Shown here piece after piece: positions 49,875 to 58,512 of a stretch of DNA of 64,000 bases. Position numbers and translations under genes: made by a program. Every line of letters starts with the position of its first letter. The stretch's first letter is position 1. The notes beneath the pieces are model-generated. The model was not told where the DNA came from. It saw nothing but the letters and a program-made list of their open reading frames with translations, and made no database searches. The stretch covers positions 2,914,001-2,978,000 of the forward strand of contig NZ_CP136624.1 of NCBI RefSeq assembly GCF_032917945.1, given 5' to 3'. The stretch comes from Bradyrhizobium sp. sBnM-33. GTDB lineage: Bacteria > Pseudomonadota > Alphaproteobacteria > Rhizobiales > Xanthobacteraceae.

Positions 49875-50182
49875 GACGCCTTCTCACGCGCTTCGGTCAG
49901 AAAGCCCTTGTCGGCGAGGTCCTGCAGCATCGCAATGACGTCGGCTAAAATCGCCTCGCGCGGCGCGGCATATTTGGCTGCAAGCTGGTCGACCATATCG
50001 GCGACGCTGCGCACGCCATCGCAAAGTTGCAACACCTCAACTGCGATCTCATCCGGCGCCAGCACCCGCTCCGGCGCCAGGATCACCCAGACCTGCCGCG
50101 TCTCATCGAACTTCAAGCGGGCGTGGCGCGGCAATTTCGGCCGGCTCGCCTCGCTGACACTGATGTTGCGGCTTAAAGCCAT
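49871..50182 (-). CDS. pqqD: PqqD, PqqA peptide chaperone
   Basis: The 103-residue protein binds PqqA and delivers it to PqqE. LKFDETRQVWVILAPERVLAPDEIAVEVLQLCDG and the DMVDQLAAKYAAPRE pattern show a winged-helix-like RRE domain. The start is ATG 50182 (MALSRNISVSEA), since a longer frame to 50314 runs into pqqC. The ATG of pqqE overlaps its stop (ATGA). Confidence 0.93.
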   Translation of the reverse strand: MALSRNISVSEASRPKLPRHARLKFDETRQVWVILAPERVLAPDEIAVEVLQLCDGVRSVADMVDQLAAKYAAPREAILADVIAMLQDLADKGFLTEAREKAS

Positions 50183-50206
50183 CGATCGCCAGTTCCCTTT
50201 GTCAAT

Positions 50207-50237
50207 TTCCTTGTTAGCTTCCTTGTTAGCTTCCTTG
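50207..50237 (-). repeat. 12-bp tandem repeat at the pqqC-pqqD junction
   Basis: On the minus strand the 12-base unit CAAGGAAGCTAA occurs twice in tandem and a partial third unit (CAAGGAA) follows. The first unit holds the pqqC stop codon. Each unit contains an AAGGA purine run similar to a ribosome-binding site; the last lies about 25 nt upstream of pqqD, and AAAGGGA follows closer. Confidence 0.8.
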
Positions 50238-51005
50238 GGGCACGAATGCCCCGGGCGGTATGTGGCCCTCGACATAGGCATGATACAGCGCGTCGAGCTG
50301 AACCCATAGCACATTGGTCTTGAAGATCAGCGCGTTGCAGACCGCCTCGCGCTCGGCCGGCGTTTTTGCGTTCGCCTTGACGTATTCCAGCGCAAAACCG
50401 GCATCGCGCGGCGCTTGGGTCAGGCGGCGGCTGAAATAGCTCATGATCTCAGGATTGACGAAATCGTAGTGCTGCAGCATGCCGGAGATGCGCTCTTCGT
50501 GCAGGTTCGGCGCGAATAGTTCCGTCAGCGAGGAAGCGATGGCCTCCAGCGGCGTCTTGTCGCGGCAGAAATGCACATAGGCCTCCACCGCAAACCGTGT
50601 TGCCGGCAGGATGCCTTCGGTCGATTCCACATAGGCGCTGTCGAGCCCGAGCCCCTCGGTCAGTTTGAGCCAGCGCTCGATGCCGCCTTCGCTGCCCACA
50701 TCGCCATCGTGATCCTCAATGCGGTGCCGCCATTCGATCCGGGTCGCACGGTCGCGGAACCGCGAGATCACCATCGCATCCTTCAGCGGGATCGTGCTCT
50801 GGTAATAATAGCGGTTCAGTGCCCAGGCCTGCACCTGTCCCTTGTTAAGTTTGCCGCCATGCAGCAGCCGATGGAACGGATGCAAGCTATGATAGCGCGT
50901 CGCGCCGATATGGCGGAGGGTCGCCTCCAGTTCCTCGGCGCTGTTGAGCGTAATGCCCTTGCCGATCGATAGGGCGGTCATTCCGGGCGCAGCGACGACG
51001 TTCAC
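50226..51005 (-). CDS. pqqC: PqqC, pyrroloquinoline-quinone synthase
   Basis: The 259-residue helical oxidase carries out the last ring-closing oxidation of PQQ. The sequence YHSLHPFHRLLHGGKLNKGQ, the NRYYYQSTIPLKDA motif and RIEDHDGDVG with the later VNPEIMSYFSRR belong to the heme-oxygenase-like PqqC fold. It overlaps pqqB by 4 nt. The short tandem repeat described separately begins at its stop codon. Confidence 0.97.
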   Translation of the reverse strand: MNVVAAPGMTALSIGKGITLNSAEELEATLRHIGATRYHSLHPFHRLLHGGKLNKGQVQAWALNRYYYQSTIPLKDAMVISRFRDRATRIEWRHRIEDHDGDVGSEGGIERWLKLTEGLGLDSAYVESTEGILPATRFAVEAYVHFCRDKTPLEAIASSLTELFAPNLHEERISGMLQHYDFVNPEIMSYFSRRLTQAPRDAGFALEYVKANAKTPAEREAVCNALIFKTNVLWVQLDALYHAYVEGHIPPGAFVPQGS

Positions 51006-51931
51006 AGCTTGATCTCCGTTCCGTCAGCGGGGATGTGCCAGCCAGCCTGCTCCACGGCCTTGCGCTCGTCCGAGCCGCGCAGCAGAGCAGGGTTGGAGTT
51101 GTTGATATGCAGGAACATCTTCGTTCCGACGTCGAGATCGGCAAGGCTCTCGATCGCGCCATGATCGCCCGACATCGAAATATGGCCCATGCTTTGTCCT
51201 GTCTTGGTGCCGAGGCCGGCTGCGATCAATTCATCGTCGCGCCACACGGTGCCGTCAAAAAACACCAGAGCAGCGCCCGAAAGGCGCGATTTGAGATCGT
51301 CGGTCACGCGTGCACAGGCGGCCAGAAAATAGAAATACTTGCCGCTTCCTTTGTCCAGAATCCGCAAGCCCAGCGTATCACCCGCGCCATCGCCGCCTGC
51401 CGGATGCGCTTTGCCTTCGAGATACCACGCGCTCTTGCCGGGAACCGCGAACGGAAGCACCTCAATGCCTGACGGCCTGCCGTCGGGCAACGCCGGCTCG
51501 AACGCCTTGTCGATCTCGATCGGCCGCCGCTTCACGTTTTTCTCGTTCAGCACATTGAAGATGCTGTTGGATCTGAGAATCGCAAGTACCCGTTCATGCG
51601 CATAAAGTGTGAAGGGTGAACCTTCGCGCATCGACAACAGTCCCGCGACGGCATCGATTTCGCCATTGGTCAGGATCACGCCGGCGATCGGGCTGTGTCT
51701 GAGCTGTCCTGCCTTGGGATGAAGCTGCGGCGTTGCAGTCACCTGCTGGCGCAGGTCGGGCGAGGCGTTGACGAGAAACCAGTGCTCGCCGTCGGCGCTA
51801 ACCGCGATGGAAGCCTGGGTGCTCCGCAATTCGGGATGATCGCTTCGTGCTTTCCGGCACACCGGACATCCGCAATTCCACTGCGGAACGCCGCCGCCAG
51901 CCGCGGCGCCCAGGACGACGACGCGAAGCAT
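51002..51931 (-). CDS. pqqB: PqqB, metallo-hydrolase of PQQ biosynthesis
   Basis: The 309-residue protein has the metallo-beta-lactamase fold. LRVVVLGAAAGGGVPQWNCGCPVC contains the family's N-terminal zinc-binding cysteines; ILTNGEIDAVAGLL and GHISMSGDHGAIESLADL follow. PqqB hydroxylates the diaminoacid intermediate. The ATG at 51931 has AGGAGA 6-7 nt upstream; the open frame continues to 52090 but that part is not conserved. A 140-nt gap separates it from pqqA. Confidence 0.95.
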   Translation of the reverse strand: MLRVVVLGAAAGGGVPQWNCGCPVCRKARSDHPELRSTQASIAVSADGEHWFLVNASPDLRQQVTATPQLHPKAGQLRHSPIAGVILTNGEIDAVAGLLSMREGSPFTLYAHERVLAILRSNSIFNVLNEKNVKRRPIEIDKAFEPALPDGRPSGIEVLPFAVPGKSAWYLEGKAHPAGGDGAGDTLGLRILDKGSGKYFYFLAACARVTDDLKSRLSGAALVFFDGTVWRDDELIAAGLGTKTGQSMGHISMSGDHGAIESLADLDVGTKMFLHINNSNPALLRGSDERKAVEQAGWHIPADGTEIKL

Positions 51932-52071
51932 GATCCGTCTCCTGGAGATACGAAACTCGAAGATACAAACCAAAAACGCCACGAGGTGGATCCAGCCCAG
52001 GACACAGCTCCGCTCTCGCGAACGTGTCAGGCCCGGAAGTCCACCTGCGTGAGATTGATACGCGCTGCCGC

Positions 52072-52152
52072 TTATTTGCGGGTGGCGCACATATACATGT
52101 TGATTTCCATGCCGACCGATACTTCGGCGATTTTCGGTGCTTTCCAGGCCAT
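52072..52152 (-). CDS. pqqA: PqqA, PQQ precursor peptide
   Basis: This 26-residue gene was found by reading the strand directly. It starts MAWKAPKIAEV and contains the essential Glu16 and Tyr20 in the motif EINMY, whose carbons become PQQ. A strong AAGGAG lies 6 nt upstream of the ATG. It is the first gene of pqqABCDE. The lack of extra codons between Tyr20 and the stop matches known precursors. Confidence 0.97.
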   Translation of the reverse strand: MAWKAPKIAEVSVGMEINMYMCATRK

Positions 52153-52457
52153 TTGGTGCTCCTTTTTGCTGCCGGACGAATTTCGCCCTGGTCTGTTAAG
52201 GTACTGCGGATCAAAAAGTTCGCCAGTTAAATCTTTTGCCTGGAACCTCTATTTGTTTATGCTGCGCCGCGAAGAAGAATTCACGGAGTTGTGCGGAGGC
52301 CTTGGTCAAAACGGCGTGGGATCAAGCATTTCGCGGTTGTTCGCACCACCGCGAATGGCAATTCTGGGTGCGACGGAGCGCTGCCGGCTCCGGATAAGGA
52401 ACTTTTGAGACAGGGCCCTCCGGTTGCGGGGGCTCAACCGGAGCCAGGTTTTCGCCG
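52153..52457. other. Intergenic region between pqqA and the DUF6894 gene
   Basis: These 305 bp hold the divergent promoters of pqqA (minus) and the DUF6894 gene (plus). I cannot see a clear consensus promoter for pqqA. A GGAAC at 52398 lacks the right -10. No riboswitch-like structure is evident. Confidence 0.4.
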
Positions 52458-52715
52458 ATGCCGCGATATTACTTCAACACCCGTATCGGCGATGAGCTGA
52501 TTTCCGATCCCGACGGCGAAGTGCTTAGGGATCCCGATCGTGCCTGGGAAATGGCGCGTGCCATGATCCGGGAACTGCTCAAGACCGATGGCGCCGACGG
52601 TGCGCTTCTCAGCGCCACCATCGAAGTCACCGACGACGATGGTGAGATCGTGCTGGAGTTTCCGTTCGCCGAAGCGATTCTCGATGCGCCCGGCGGCCCC
52701 ATCACCAGACACTGA
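52458..52715 (+). CDS. DUF6894 family small protein
   Basis: This 85-residue protein has the pattern PRYYFNTRIGDELISDPDGEVLRD typical of DUF6894, a family of small cytosolic proteins common in rhizobia, with unknown function. The rest is acidic and ends LDAPGGPITRH. It has no strong neighbour link. Confidence 0.7.
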   Translation: MPRYYFNTRIGDELISDPDGEVLRDPDRAWEMARAMIRELLKTDGADGALLSATIEVTDDDGEIVLEFPFAEAILDAPGGPITRH

Positions 52716-52900
52716 TTGCGCGCTGAGCCGACCGGCGCCGGAGCTTCGTGCTCGCTCGGTTTGCGAAGCAACTTCCGGGCGCATGTTTTGCGATTGCGCA
52801 CCGGCGGATAAATATTGGAGAGTGACGGCCGGGAAAGCCTCCGGTGCCGGCGTCATGCGTGCCCGCGCAAAGAGAAAGGCTTCCGCCAGGGAGAACGCCC

Positions 52901-54241
52901 ATGATGAGCTATTTGTCGGTGCCGCGCAGCGTGCTGCTGTCCGGCGCATTTTTGAGTGCCTTCATGCTAAGCGCCGCTGCCCAGCAGTCCGCCGAACCGC
53001 CGGCTGCCGCCCAGCAGCCTGCTACGCCGCCGGCTGCCCAGCCGCCGGCTGCTGGCGCGCCGCCGCCCGCCGGTACTGCGGCCTCGCCCACGCTTCCGCC
53101 GGGATCGCCCCTGATCGGACGTCCCGCGGGCAATGATGCCGCCGCCAAGCTGGCGCCGATCGCGCCGCCGCCGATACCCGCGGCGCCGGACAAATTGCCG
53201 ACCGCGAAGCTCAAGGTGCCGGCCGGTTTCAACATCGAGGTCTATGCCGCCGGCGTGGCGAACGCCCGCTCGCTCGCGCTCGGCGACAAGGGCACGGTGT
53301 TCGTCGGCAGCCGCCTGGTCGACAAGGTCCATGCCATCGTCAACAAGGACGGCAAACGCGAGGTCAAGGTGCTGGCTTCCGGCCTATACCGGCCGAACGG
53401 CGTCGCCTTCAAGGACGGCACGCTCTACATCGCTGAACTGTCCAGGATCTCCAAGATCGAAAAGGTCGAAGACAATCTGGATAACCCACCGAAGCCAACC
53501 GTGATCTTCGATAAGCTGCCGAAGGACGAGGCCCATGGCTGGAAGTTCATCGCCATCGGTCCCGACAACAAGCTCTACGCTCCCGTCGGCCAGCCCGGCA
53601 ACAACGTGCTGAACGATGACGAGCATGGCCTGATCCGCCGGATGAATCTCGACGGCTCGGGCGCGGAAGTGATCGTTCGCGGTGTTCGCCACACTGTCGG
53701 CTTCGATTGGCATCCGGAGACCAAGCAGCTCTACTTCACCGACAACGGTCGCGACTGGATGTCGGAAGACGTGCCCGAGGACGAGCTCAACCGGATCACC
53801 AAGGTCGGCGAGCATTTCGGCGCGCCGTTCTGTCTGCAGGGCAACATCGTCGATCCCGAATTCGGCTGGGGCAAATCCTGTAGCGAATACACCGCGCCGG
53901 TAGGGCTGTTGGGCCCACATTCTGCAGCGCTCGGCATCCGCTTCTACACCGGTAACATGTTCCCGAAAGCCTACAAGAACGCGGCGATCATCGCCCGGCA
54001 CGGCTCATGGAATCGCACCAAAAAAGTCGGTGGCGACGTCGTCATCGCCAAGCTGAACAAGGACGGCACCATGAGGTCGCTGGAGCCGTTCATCACGGGC
54101 TTCCTCGAGGACAACAAATATATCGGCCGCCCGGTCGATGTGCTGCAGATGAAGGACGGCTCGCTCTTGGTCTCCGACGACTACAACGGCGCCGTCTATC
54201 GCATCACCTACGGCAAGCAGAAGACGGCGGGGAAGTCGTAG
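52901..54241 (+). CDS. PQQ-type L-sorbosone/sugar dehydrogenase
   Basis: The 446-residue protein has a signal peptide (MMSYLSVPRSVLLSGAFLSA...AAAQ) and a proline/alanine-rich linker of about 60 residues. It continues with a six-bladed propeller of the soluble glucose dehydrogenase/sorbosone dehydrogenase type: LKVPAGFNIEVYAAGV, LYRPNGVAFKDGTLYI, DEAHGWKFIAIGPDN and the late RHGSWNR. This family binds PQQ and calcium and oxidises aldoses in the periplasm. The neighbouring PQQ operon and di-haem cytochrome fit this. The substrate is inferred only from the family. Confidence 0.86.
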   Translation: MMSYLSVPRSVLLSGAFLSAFMLSAAAQQSAEPPAAAQQPATPPAAQPPAAGAPPPAGTAASPTLPPGSPLIGRPAGNDAAAKLAPIAPPPIPAAPDKLPTAKLKVPAGFNIEVYAAGVANARSLALGDKGTVFVGSRLVDKVHAIVNKDGKREVKVLASGLYRPNGVAFKDGTLYIAELSRISKIEKVEDNLDNPPKPTVIFDKLPKDEAHGWKFIAIGPDNKLYAPVGQPGNNVLNDDEHGLIRRMNLDGSGAEVIVRGVRHTVGFDWHPETKQLYFTDNGRDWMSEDVPEDELNRITKVGEHFGAPFCLQGNIVDPEFGWGKSCSEYTAPVGLLGPHSAALGIRFYTGNMFPKAYKNAAIIARHGSWNRTKKVGGDVVIAKLNKDGTMRSLEPFITGFLEDNKYIGRPVDVLQMKDGSLLVSDDYNGAVYRITYGKQKTAGKS

Positions 54242-54252
54242 TCCAGCAAAAT

Positions 54253-54336
54253 CGTCATTGCGAGCGAAGCGAAGCAATCCATTTCTCCACTTGCGGGGCC
54301 GTGGATTGCTTCGTCGCGTAGCTCCTCGCAATGACG
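54253..54336. repeat. REP-like inverted repeat (CGTCATTGCGAG family)
   Basis: Perfect 12-bp outer arms CGTCATTGCGAG / CTCGCAATGACG enclose a second pair, GAAGCAATCCA / TGGATTGCTTC. This motif is widespread as an intergenic repeat in several bacterial groups. It lies between the dehydrogenase and cytochrome c genes and ends 18 bp before the latter's ATG. Confidence 0.85.
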
Positions 54337-54354
54337 GAAGTGCGGAGTAGGCGG

Positions 54355-54921
54355 ATGCGTAAAACAATAACGGCGATTGCGTTTGCCTCGATCACAGTGT
54401 GCGCCAACGCTCAAACCATCGAACAACGCATGGCGCCATGCCTCGCCTGTCACGGTGAGAAAGGCCAATCGGAAATCGAGAACACGCCCTCGCTTGGCGG
54501 CCAGCAGGCGCCTTATACGCTGATCCAGCTCTTCATGTTCCGCGAGAGGCTGCGCGTCTTCGAGCCGATGAACGAGATGACGAAGCCGCTGACCGACGAC
54601 GGCCTTCGCCTGTTCTCCGACTTCATCGCCAAGATGCCGAAGCCTGCGCCGCCCGGGGAAAATGGCGAGCCGGCGCGCATGCAGCGCGGCCAGGCACTGG
54701 TGCAGCAGCACCGCTGCGACACCTGCCATAACCCAGATATGTCGGGGAAGGAAAACGTCCCGCGCATCGCCAACCAGCGCGAGGACTACCTCGCCAAGAC
54801 GCTTGGCGAGTACAAGGACAACAGCCGCCACGGCTATGACGCCAGCATGGCTGACGTCATGGCGTCCGTCACCTCAGAGCAGATCGCCGATCTCGCCTAT
54901 TACATCGCCCGCATGCGCTAA
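54355..54921 (+). CDS. Di-haem cytochrome c (c4-like)
   Basis: The 188-residue protein has a signal peptide ([20 protein letters not shown]) and two haem c sites: CLACH (C29, C32, H33) and CDTCH (C121, C124, H125), with methionines suitable as axial ligands later in each half. This two-domain layout resembles cytochrome c4. It lies just after the PQQ sugar dehydrogenase, so it may take electrons from it. I took ATG 54355; the frame opens earlier, inside the repeat. Confidence 0.88.
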   Translation: MRKTITAIAFASITVCANAQTIEQRMAPCLACHGEKGQSEIENTPSLGGQQAPYTLIQLFMFRERLRVFEPMNEMTKPLTDDGLRLFSDFIAKMPKPAPPGENGEPARMQRGQALVQQHRCDTCHNPDMSGKENVPRIANQREDYLAKTLGEYKDNSRHGYDASMADVMASVTSEQIADLAYYIARMR

Positions 54922-54993
54922 ATCCGGACCGCGGCCCCGCTGGCATTGCCCCGCGCCCGGCGCTACAAGGGCGACAACCGGATGGAGTTTTGC

Positions 54994-56385
54994 ATGCAAG
55001 ATCTATGGCGCCTGTCGGCTGCGGAAATGGCCTCGCTGATCAGGTCGAAAAAAGTCTCGGCGAAAGAGGCGGCGGCCGCGGCGCTGTCGCGGCTCGACGC
55101 GGTGAATCCCAAAATCAATGCTGTCGTCGATCACAGACCCGAGGACGTTCTTTCTCAGGCTGCCGACATCGATGCCGCCATCGCGCGCGGCGCAGATGCC
55201 GGTCCGCTGGGCGGCGTGCCTGTTACGGTGAAGGTCAATATCGACCAGCAAGGCTTTGCCACCACCAACGGGCTCAAGCTGCAGCGCGACGCGATCGCCA
55301 AGAGCAACAGCCCGGTGATCGACAATTTGCGCAAGGCAGGCGCCGTCATTCTCGGACGCACCAATTGCCCGGCGTTCTCCTATCGCTGGTTCACCACCAA
55401 CCTCATCCATGGCGATACCAAGAATCCCCGTGACCCCGGCATCACGCCGGGCGGCTCATCCGGCGGCGCGGGGGCGGCGGTCGCGGCCGGCATCGGGCAT
55501 ATCGCGCACGGCACCGACATTGCGGGATCGATCCGCTATCCGGCTTATGCCTGTGGCGTGCACGGCCTGCGGCCGACCATGGGACGCATCGCCGCGTTCA
55601 ACGCGGCGCTTCCCGAACGGCCGATCGGGCCGCAGATCAGCGCCGTATCAGGTCCGCTGGCCCGCACCATCGGCGATATCAGAATCGCGCTGGCAGCGAT
55701 GTCGGCGCGGGACTATCGCGATCCCTGGTGGGTGCCCGCGCCGCTCGAAGGTCCGGCAATGCCGAAACGCGTCGCGATGTGTCTCAATCCTGGCGGCCTC
55801 GATCCTGTGCTCGAAGTGAAGGCCGCGGTGGCGGACGCCGGCAAGCGGCTCGATCGGGCGGGCTGGATGGTCGAAGAAATCGCCGATACGCCGCCGCTGC
55901 GCGAGGCCGCCGATCTGCAGACAAAACTCTGGCTCGGCGATGGCTATGAGGCGCAGCTCGAAGCCGCCGAGCGCGAAGGCGATCCCGGCGCGCTGGCGTG
56001 CCTGCGCGGCAACCGCGCCAAGGTGCATCCGTTCGACCTGTCGAAAGCGCTGACGCGGCGCGCGACGCTGACGCGCGAATGGCTGGCGTTCTTCGAACAA
56101 TATGCCGTGCTGCTGATGCCGGTATCCGGCGAATTGCCGTTCCCGGATCAGCTCGACCGCAAGGACGAGGCGTCGTTTGCGCGCGTCTGGCATGCGCAAT
56201 TGCCGCAGATCGCCATTCCCTTCATGGGCCTGCCTGGGCTAACGGTTTCGACCGGACTGGTGGGACGCGTTCCCGTCGGCGTGCAACTGGTTTCCGGGCG
56301 CTATCGCGAAGATCTCTGTCTCGCCGCGGGCGAGGCGGTTGAAGCCGGCGGAACGCCCTCGGCAGCGATCGACCCTGCCGGCTGA
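54994..56385 (+). CDS. Amidase (amidase signature family)
   Basis: The 463-residue protein has the Ser-cisSer-Lys triad of the amidase signature family: Lys80 in PVTVKVNID, cis-Ser155 in GGSSGGAG and nucleophile Ser179 in GTDIAGSIRYPA. It hydrolyses amide bonds; the substrate is unknown. No gatB or gatC is nearby, and the C-terminal half differs from GatA. I chose ATG 54994 because GGAG lies 6 nt upstream; ATG 54982 is in frame. Confidence 0.9.
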   Translation: MQDLWRLSAAEMASLIRSKKVSAKEAAAAALSRLDAVNPKINAVVDHRPEDVLSQAADIDAAIARGADAGPLGGVPVTVKVNIDQQGFATTNGLKLQRDAIAKSNSPVIDNLRKAGAVILGRTNCPAFSYRWFTTNLIHGDTKNPRDPGITPGGSSGGAGAAVAAGIGHIAHGTDIAGSIRYPAYACGVHGLRPTMGRIAAFNAALPERPIGPQISAVSGPLARTIGDIRIALAAMSARDYRDPWWVPAPLEGPAMPKRVAMCLNPGGLDPVLEVKAAVADAGKRLDRAGWMVEEIADTPPLREAADLQTKLWLGDGYEAQLEAAEREGDPGALACLRGNRAKVHPFDLSKALTRRATLTREWLAFFEQYAVLLMPVSGELPFPDQLDRKDEASFARVWHAQLPQIAIPFMGLPGLTVSTGLVGRVPVGVQLVSGRYREDLCLAAGEAVEAGGTPSAAIDPAG

Positions 56386-56396
56386 TAGAGAGGGAC

Positions 56397-56873
56397 ATGC
56401 CAGGCGTTTACGATTTCTCGGCGCAGTCGCTCGCCGGCGAAGAAGTTCCGCTGAAACGGTTCGAGGGTCAGGTGCTCCTGATCGTCAATACCGCGAGCGC
56501 CTGCGGGTTCACGCCGCAATATAAAGGCCTGGAGCAACTGCATCGTGAACTGGCGCCGCGCGGCTTTGCGGTGCTCGGTTTTCCCTGCAACCAGTTCGGC
56601 GGGCAGGAGCCGGGCGATGCCAAACAGATCGAGCAATTCTGTGCGGGCAAGTATGACGTGACGTTTCCGATGTTCGCCAAGATCGATGTTAACGGCAGCC
56701 ATGCGCATCCATTGTTCAACCATCTGAAGAACGCGAAATCGGGATTGTTGGGTTCGTCGATCAAATGGAATTTCACCAAATTCCTGGTCGACCGGTCGGG
56801 CAGGGTCGTCGGGCGTTACGCGCCGACCGCGACGCCCGAGGGAATCAGAAAAGAAATCGAGGCACTGCTGTGA
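56397..56873 (+). CDS. Glutathione peroxidase
   Basis: The 158-residue protein is a thiol (cysteine) glutathione-peroxidase-like enzyme, with the peroxidatic cysteine at C36 (NTASACGFTPQY), Gln70 (CNQFGGQEPG) and Trp124-Asn125 (WNFTKFLVD) forming the active site; C64 may resolve it. Such bacterial proteins often accept electrons from thioredoxin. It begins 11 nt after the amidase stop. Confidence 0.95.
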   Translation: MPGVYDFSAQSLAGEEVPLKRFEGQVLLIVNTASACGFTPQYKGLEQLHRELAPRGFAVLGFPCNQFGGQEPGDAKQIEQFCAGKYDVTFPMFAKIDVNGSHAHPLFNHLKNAKSGLLGSSIKWNFTKFLVDRSGRVVGRYAPTATPEGIRKEIEALL

Positions 56874-56890
56874 GCGAGACCAATAAAGCA

Positions 56891-57139
56891 ATGAGCGACC
56901 AATTCCCCGACCGTCTCTCGGTCGATCCGAACAGCCCGTATTACAACGCCGAGATCCTCGCGCGCGATGTCGGCATTCGCTTCAAGGGCGTCGAGAAGAC
57001 TAATGTCGAGGAATATTGCATTAGCGAGGGTTGGGTGCGCGTCACCGCCGGCAATGCCAAGGACCGCCACGGCAACCCGCTGACCATCAAGGTGCACGGC
57101 CCGGTCGAGCCGTATTTCCGCGACAAAGCGAAGTCCTGA
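56891..57139 (+). CDS. DUF3297 family protein
   Basis: The 82-residue protein has the typical sequence DRLSVDPNSPYYN, then RFKGVEKTNVEEYCISEGWV and GNPLTIKVHGPVEPYFRDK. The family has no known function. A GTG at 56870 is in frame and overlaps the glutathione peroxidase stop by 3 nt, so a longer, translationally coupled form is possible; the ATG gives the usual family N-terminus. Confidence 0.83.
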   Translation: MSDQFPDRLSVDPNSPYYNAEILARDVGIRFKGVEKTNVEEYCISEGWVRVTAGNAKDRHGNPLTIKVHGPVEPYFRDKAKS

Positions 57140-57169
57140 GCCAACGGCGCTGCGCGTGCACCACACACC

Positions 57170-57260
57170 CGTCATGCCCGGGCTTGTCCCGGGGCATCCA
57201 CGTCTTGACAGTGTCGCCGCAAGAAAGACCTGGATGGCCGGGACAAGCCCGGCCATCCAC
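57170..57260. repeat. Palindromic intergenic repeat with two hairpins
   Basis: The first hairpin pairs TGCCCGGG with CCCGGGGCA. The second is perfect over 11 bp (GGATGGCCGGG / CCCGGCCATCC, 57232-57258) with a 5-nt loop. The opening GTCATGCCC and repeated GGCATCCA / GGATG words recall the element at 9521-9613. It may end transcription of the upstream operon. Confidence 0.75.
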
Positions 57261-57292
57261 GACCGGAAAAACCAGCGACTGAAAGCCAAACC

Positions 57293-58462
57293 ATGTCCGT
57301 CCGCATCGTCGACGTCTGCGAAATCACGAAACCGATCTCCTCGCCGATCCGCAACGCCTATATCGATTTCACTAAAATGACGACGAGCCTGGTTGCCGTC
57401 GTCACGGACGCGGTGCGCGACGGCAAGCGCGTCGTTGGCTACGGCTTCAATTCCAATGGCCGGTACGGGCAGGGCGGCCTGATCCGCGAACGCTTTGCGC
57501 CGAGGCTGAAGGAGGCCGATCCGAAGACGCTGCTCGACGCATCGGGTGACAATTTCGACCCCGACAAGATCTGGGCGGCGATGATGTCGAACGAGAAGCC
57601 CGGCGGCCATGGCGAGCGCTCGGTCGCCGTCGGCACCATCGACATGGCGGTGTGGGATGCGGTGGCGAAGATCGCGGGCAAGCCGCTGTTCCGGCTGCTC
57701 GCTGAGCGCCACGGCCGGCAGGCCAATCCGCGCGTGTTCGTCTATGCCGCCGGCGGTTACTATTATCCGGGCAAGGACCTGTCGGCGCTGTGCGGCGAGA
57801 TGCGCGGCTATCTCGACCGCGGCTACAACGTCGTCAAGATGAAGATCGGCGGTGCGCCGATCGCGGAAGACCGCGAGCGCATCGAAGCCGTGCTGAAGGA
57901 GATCGGCAAGGACGCGCAACTCGCCGTCGACGCCAACGGCCGCTTCGACCTGGAGACCGCGATCGCCTACGCCAAAATGCTGCGGGAGTATCCGCTGTTC
58001 TGGTACGAGGAGGCCGGCGATCCCCTCGACTTCGCGCTGCAGGCGGCGCTCGCCGAGTTCTATCCCGCGCCGATGGCGACCGGCGAAAACCTGTTCAGCC
58101 ATCAGGACGCGAAAAACCTGATCCGCTATGGTGGCATGCGGCCCGATCGCGACTGGCTGCAGTTCGATTGCGCGCTGTCCTATGGCTTATGCGAATACCA
58201 GCGCACGCTGGCCGTTCTGAAGACGCACGGCTGGTCGCCGAGCCGCTGCATCCCCCACGGTGGCCACCAGATGTCGCTCAACATCGCGGCGGGCCTCGGC
58301 CTTGGCGGTAACGAGAGCTATCCCGATCTGTTCCAGCCTTATGGCGGCTTCCCGGATGGCGTCCGTGTCGAGAACGGCCACATCACCATGCCGGATTTGC
58401 CGGGCATCGGATTCGAGGGAAAATCCGATCTCTATAAGGAAATGAAGGCGCTGGCGGCGTAG
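57293..58462 (+). CDS. tarD: D-tartrate dehydratase
   Basis: The 389-residue enolase-superfamily enzyme removes water from D-tartrate to give oxaloacetate. Residues known for the Bradyrhizobium japonicum enzyme are all in place: base Lys184 (VVKMKIGG), metal ligands Asp213, Glu239 and Glu265, and His322. The full length and N-terminus (MSVRIVDVCEITKPISSP) also match. It is a single gene with no transporter or regulator next to it; a repeat-rich 153-bp gap separates it from the gene before. Confidence 0.96.
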   Translation: MSVRIVDVCEITKPISSPIRNAYIDFTKMTTSLVAVVTDAVRDGKRVVGYGFNSNGRYGQGGLIRERFAPRLKEADPKTLLDASGDNFDPDKIWAAMMSNEKPGGHGERSVAVGTIDMAVWDAVAKIAGKPLFRLLAERHGRQANPRVFVYAAGGYYYPGKDLSALCGEMRGYLDRGYNVVKMKIGGAPIAEDRERIEAVLKEIGKDAQLAVDANGRFDLETAIAYAKMLREYPLFWYEEAGDPLDFALQAALAEFYPAPMATGENLFSHQDAKNLIRYGGMRPDRDWLQFDCALSYGLCEYQRTLAVLKTHGWSPSRCIPHGGHQMSLNIAAGLGLGGNESYPDLFQPYGGFPDGVRVENGHITMPDLPGIGFEGKSDLYKEMKALAA

Positions 58463-58512
58463 GGCGTTGAGCCACGCAAGACTTCAACTCGCAGCAATGC
58501 GCGCGCTTCATC

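Noticed and set aside
52398..52424. GGAAC upstream of the DUF6894 gene
   Set aside because: No CGTT or near match at 16-17 nt.
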